From: Flavobacteriaceae bacterium
GTDB lineage: Bacteria; Bacteroidota; Bacteroidia; Flavobacteriales; Flavobacteriaceae
Reading direction: 5' to 3'
Length of the DNA stretch: 9,145 nt
Assembly (NCBI GenBank): GCA_018662905.1
Contig: JABJFE010000128.1
Span: forward strand, 1 to 9,145
Shown piece after piece: positions 6,882 through 9,145 of the stretch. The stretch's first letter is position 1. Every line of letters starts with the position of its first letter. The position numbers were made by a program, and so were the translations under genes. A model generated the notes under the pieces. It worked only from the letters and a program-made list of their open reading frames with translations. It was not told the origin of the DNA and did not search any database.

Positions 6882-7280
6882 TTAATGTACATAACAGAGA
6901 ATCTCTCCCCCTACGTTAGATTGTTTTGCTTTTTTTCCAGTCATAAGACCTTTAGATGTAGAGACAATAGCTATTCCTAGTCCATTTAAAACTCTAGGCA
7001 AACTAACTGAATCTGAATATTTTCTTAAACCAGGCTTACTGATTCTTTCTAACCTTTTAATTACAGGCTCTTTAGAGTAAGAGTTATATTTTAAAGCAAT
7101 TTTAATACTACCCTGGGCTGTATCATCTTCAAATTTATAACTCAAAATATAGCCTTGATCGAACAATATTTTTGTTATTTCCTTTTTAACATTGGAAGCA
7201 GGAATAGAAACTACTTTGTGACCAGCACTATTGGCGTTTCTAATTCTTGTTAAATAATCTGCAATTGGATCTGTATTCAT
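6882..7280 (-). CDS. rpsH: 30S ribosomal protein S8 (uS8)
   Basis: uS8 is a primary binder of the 16S central domain. In E. coli it also represses spc-operon translation by binding mRNA at the start of rplE. The 132 residues show the N-terminal MNTDPIADYLTRIRNA and IPASNVKKEITKIL, and the C-terminal RNA-binding signature VSTSKGLMTGKKAKQSNVGGE before the final CYVH. Length and both domains are normal. It begins 13 bases after rpsN. I could not identify an S8 operator at the rplX/rplE junction, so autoregulation here is unproven. Confidence 0.98.
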   Translation of the reverse strand: MNTDPIADYLTRIRNANSAGHKVVSIPASNVKKEITKILFDQGYILSYKFEDDTAQGSIKIALKYNSYSKEPVIKRLERISKPGLRKYSDSVSLPRVLNGLGIAIVSTSKGLMTGKKAKQSNVGGEILCYVH

Positions 7281-7293
7281 TTTTATTATTTAT

Positions 7294-7563
7294 TTACCAG
7301 CTAGCTTTTCTAACTCCTGGGATTAAACCTTTATTTGCCATTTCTCTAAATAAGACTCTAGAAATACCGAACTGTCTCATGTAACCTTTAGGTCTTCCAG
7401 TAAGCTTACATCTATTATGAGCTCTAACAGGAGATGAATTTTTTGGTAATTTTTGAAGTCCTTCAAAATCACCTGCTTTTTTTAAAGCCGTTCTTTTTTC
7501 TGCATACTTAGCACATAATTTTGCTCTTTTGACCTCACGGGCCTTCATTGATTCTTTAGCCAT
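7294..7563 (-). CDS. rpsN: 30S ribosomal protein S14 (uS14), long zinc-free form
   Basis: uS14 belongs to the 30S head near the A site and assembles late. The 89 residues match the long form, as opposed to the about 61-residue zinc-binding form. There is no CxxC pair; the only cysteines are isolated (near 17 and 52). The start MAKESMKAREVKRAKL and the C-terminal signature RPKGYMRQFGISRVLFREMA, then GLIPGVRKASW, are conserved. It follows rplE through a TAATTATG stop/start junction. Having only the zinc-free version here fits the C-minus state of L36 and S4. Confidence 0.98.
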   Translation of the reverse strand: MAKESMKAREVKRAKLCAKYAEKRTALKKAGDFEGLQKLPKNSSPVRAHNRCKLTGRPKGYMRQFGISRVLFREMANKGLIPGVRKASW

Positions 7564-7565
7564 AA

Positions 7566-8117
7566 TTAATTCTTTTTAAAAGGTAAACCTAGTTCAGTTA
7601 ATAATGATTTAGCTTCTTTATCTGTTTTTGCACTTGTTACAAAAGTTATATCCATACCAGAGATTTTATTAACCTTGTCAATATCAATTTCAGGAAAAAT
7701 AATTTGTTCAGTAACTCCTAAATTATAATTTCCTCTACCATCAAAACCAGAGGCTTTAATGCCTTGAAAATCTCTAACTCTTGGTAAAGCTGAAGTAATT
7801 AATCTATCTAAAAACTCATACATTTTTTCAGCTCTAAGCGTTACTTTAGCTCCAATAGGCATTCCTTTTCTTAATTTAAAAGTAGCAACATCTTTTTTTG
7901 ATAATGTTGAGATTGCTTTTTGACCAGAAATAGTAGATAATTCGTCTATAGCGTGATCAATTAATTTTTTATCTGCAACTGCACCACCAACACCTTTACT
8001 AATAACAATTTTTTTAAGTTTTGGCACCATCATTACATTACTGTAAGAATACTCCTCTTTTAGTGAGGAAATAATTCTTTCATTGAATTCTTTTTTTAAT
8101 CTAGGTTGGTAATTCAT
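7566..8117 (-). CDS. rplE: 50S ribosomal protein L5 (uL5)
   Basis: uL5 binds 5S rRNA in the central protuberance and contacts P-site tRNA and S13. The 183 residues contain YSNVMMVPKLKKIVISKGVG (25-44), FKLRKGMPIGAKVTLR with the ALPRVRDFQGI block, and the C-terminal NYNLGVTEQIIFPEID followed by GMDITFVTSAKTDKEA. All are standard family segments, and the length is normal. It is joined to rplX upstream and to rpsN downstream by identical TAATTATG junctions, which suggests tightly coupled translation of the three. Confidence 0.99.
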   Translation of the reverse strand: MNYQPRLKKEFNERIISSLKEEYSYSNVMMVPKLKKIVISKGVGGAVADKKLIDHAIDELSTISGQKAISTLSKKDVATFKLRKGMPIGAKVTLRAEKMYEFLDRLITSALPRVRDFQGIKASGFDGRGNYNLGVTEQIIFPEIDIDKVNKISGMDITFVTSAKTDKEAKSLLTELGLPFKKN

Positions 8118-8119
8118 AA

Positions 8120-8431
8120 TTAAATTATTTCGTCAGATTTTAATGCAACTCTATTTTTTTGTCCGTCAGCTGTCTTATATCCAATTCTAGTGGTTTCACC
8201 TTTTGAAGTAAGAAGTGAAAGGTTAGAAATATGAATTGGAGCTTCCTGTTCAGTAATACCGCCTTTTGGATTTTGTGAACTAGGTTTATTATGCTTTTTA
8301 ACCATATTAACTCCTTCGACAATTGCTAAATTTTTAGATCTTAATAATTTCACAATTTTACCTTCAGAACCTTTGTGGTCCCCAGCTAAAACTCTTACTT
8401 GATCTCCCGTTTTTACTTTAATTTTAATCAT
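8120..8431 (-). CDS. rplX: 50S ribosomal protein L24 (uL24)
   Basis: uL24 is one of the two proteins that start 50S assembly, binding the 5' end of 23S rRNA near the tunnel exit. The 103 residues begin with a KOW motif (about 6-33: KTGDQVRVLAGDHKGSEGKI). The family segment VEGVNMVKKHNKPSSQNPKGG (38-58) follows, then QEAPIHISNLSLL. The C-terminus is short. It follows rplN by a TAATTATG junction and precedes rplE in the same way. No Shine-Dalgarno is present; the bases before the start are TATAATT. Confidence 0.98.
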   Translation of the reverse strand: MIKIKVKTGDQVRVLAGDHKGSEGKIVKLLRSKNLAIVEGVNMVKKHNKPSSQNPKGGITEQEAPIHISNLSLLTSKGETTRIGYKTADGQKNRVALKSDEII

Positions 8432-8433
8432 AA

Positions 8434-8802
8434 TTATAAAACTTCAGGTGCTAGTGAAACTATTTTCATAAATTTTTTATCTCTAAGTTCTCTAGCTACT
8501 GGACCAAAAACTCGAGTTCCTCTCATTTCGCCAGCGGCATCCAATAATACACATGCATTATCGTCAAACCTAATATATGAACCATCTTTTCTTCTAACTT
8601 CTTTTTTTGTTCTTACTACTACTGCAGTTGAAACTTGTCCTTTTTTAACTGTACCGTTTGGAGTTGAATGTTTAACAGTGATAACTATTTTATCACCAAC
8701 AGAAGCATACCTTCTTTTTGTCCCACCAAGTACTCTAATAGTAAGTACTTCTTTAGCACCAGTATTATCAGCTACAGTTAATCTTGATTCTTGTTGTACC
8801 AT
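8434..8802 (-). CDS. rplN: 50S ribosomal protein L14 (uL14)
   Basis: uL14 lies on the interface side of the 50S subunit, bridges to 16S rRNA and is the docking site of the silencing factor RsfS. The 122 residues match the universal length. Conserved parts are MVQQESRLTVADNTGAKEV at the start, the GGTKRRYASVGDKIVITVK segment, VVVRTKKEVRRKDGSYIRFD, and the C-terminal GTRVFGPVARELRDKKFMKIVSLAPEVL. Its ATG shares one base with the rpsQ stop (TAATG), the only overlap between genes in the window and a strong sign of coupled translation. Confidence 0.99.
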   Translation of the reverse strand: MVQQESRLTVADNTGAKEVLTIRVLGGTKRRYASVGDKIVITVKHSTPNGTVKKGQVSTAVVVRTKKEVRRKDGSYIRFDDNACVLLDAAGEMRGTRVFGPVARELRDKKFMKIVSLAPEVL

Positions 8803-9059
8803 TATTTAGCTCTTTCTAAAATTTGAACAAGTCTCCAGCATTTTGATTTGCTAAGAGGTCTTGTTTCCATTATTTTTACAGTATCTCCAATATTACATTC
8901 GTTTTCTTTATCGTGTGCAATATATTTTTTAGTCTTTAAAACGAATTTTCCATACATTGGATGTTTTACCTTGTTAACTTCAGCAACAACAATGGATTTT
9001 TCCATTTTGTTACTTGTAACAATTCCAATTCTTTCTTTTCTTAGGTTTCTTGTTTCCAT
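8802..9059 (-). CDS. rpsQ: 30S ribosomal protein S17 (uS17)
   Basis: uS17 is a primary binder of the 5' domain of 16S rRNA, with an OB fold. The 85 residues show the start METRNLRKERIGIVTSNKMEKSIVV, HPMYGKFVLKTKKYIAHD, and the signature CNIGDTVKIMETRPLSKSKCW (55-75), then RLVQILERAK. Length and blocks are normal. It begins 11 bases after the rpmC stop, with only A/T-rich sequence between, and overlaps rplN by a single base. Confidence 0.98.
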   Translation of the reverse strand: METRNLRKERIGIVTSNKMEKSIVVAEVNKVKHPMYGKFVLKTKKYIAHDKENECNIGDTVKIMETRPLSKSKCWRLVQILERAK

Positions 9060-9070
9060 TTATAAAAGTT

Positions 9071-9145
9071 TTATTCTTGAATTGACCTTGCAGTTAATTC
9101 TGTATTTATACGTGCAATAGTTCTTCTCAAATTCTTTATTTGCAT
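9071..9145 (-). CDS. rpmC: 50S ribosomal protein L29 (uL29), 3' end
   Basis: Only the last 24 residues are in the window: MQIKNLRRTIARINTEL followed by TARSIQE and a TAA stop. The pattern (basic RR-x-IAR-x-x-TEL helix at the C-terminus) is that of L29, which binds at the tunnel exit and is normally 60-70 residues long. The ATG at the right edge is therefore most likely an internal Met of the NP(M/L)-type motif, and the true start lies outside. The position directly before rpsQ is the universal order of the S10/spc cluster, which supports the call. Confidence 0.88.
   Translation of the reverse strand: MQIKNLRRTIARINTELTARSIQE

Noticed and set aside
8100..8135. S8 operator at the rplX/rplE junction, as in E. 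coli
   Set aside because: The genes are only two bases apart, and I could not recognise the S8-binding helix. A structure search would be needed.
8140..8322. 60-codon minus-strand frame inside rplX
   Set aside because: It is an out-of-frame overlap within the clear L24 gene, with no recognisable product.
8399..8809. 136-codon plus-strand open frame opposite rplN
   Set aside because: It is antisense to a clear L14 gene. The translation is Ser/Thr/Leu-rich with no family resemblance, as expected for a shadow frame.
8848..9120. 90-codon plus-strand hydrophobic open frame over rpsQ/rpmC
   Set aside because: It is antisense to S17 and the L29 end. Hydrophobicity is expected from antisense reading of Lys/Glu-rich AT-rich genes.

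Overview
The window is one dense run of ribosomal protein and transcription/translation genes, all on the minus strand: the 3' part of the S10/spc cluster, joined without a break to the alpha cluster. Read in transcription order (right to left) the genes are rpmC (3' end only), rpsQ, rplN, rplX, rplE, rpsN, rpsH, rplF, rplR, rpsE, rpmD, rplO, secY, infA, rpmJ, rpsM, rpsK, rpsD, rpoA and rplQ. A strong intrinsic terminator follows rplQ. rpmC is cut by the right edge of the window. rpmJ and rpmD are short genes that were translated by hand.

The source is most likely a member of the Bacteroidota, probably Flavobacteriia-like. The evidence is as follows. Base composition is strongly AT-rich. Start codons lack convincing Shine-Dalgarno sequences and are preceded by A/T-only leaders. 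The S5 N-terminus (KPGGLDLKDRLVSIQRVTKV) is of the type typical for this phylum. L36, S4 and S14 are all zinc-independent forms. infA directly follows secY, with no map or adk between them. Genus cannot be assigned from this window.

Packing is extreme: most junctions are 1-15 bases, and rpsQ/rplN overlap by one base (TAATG). The one exception is the 68-base gap before rpsD, which holds inverted repeats able to form alternative hairpins and is a plausible r-protein leader. No stretch over 300 bases lacks a gene. The products act together: small and large subunit proteins, IF-1 for initiation, the SecY channel for membrane insertion at the ribosome exit, and the RNA polymerase alpha subunit.

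I see no mobile element, CRISPR array, tRNA or hidden new system. The points that depart from routine are the rpsD leader candidate, an in-frame 21-bp tandem repeat that gives L17 an acidic tail, and a recurrent UAAUUAUG stop/start junction.
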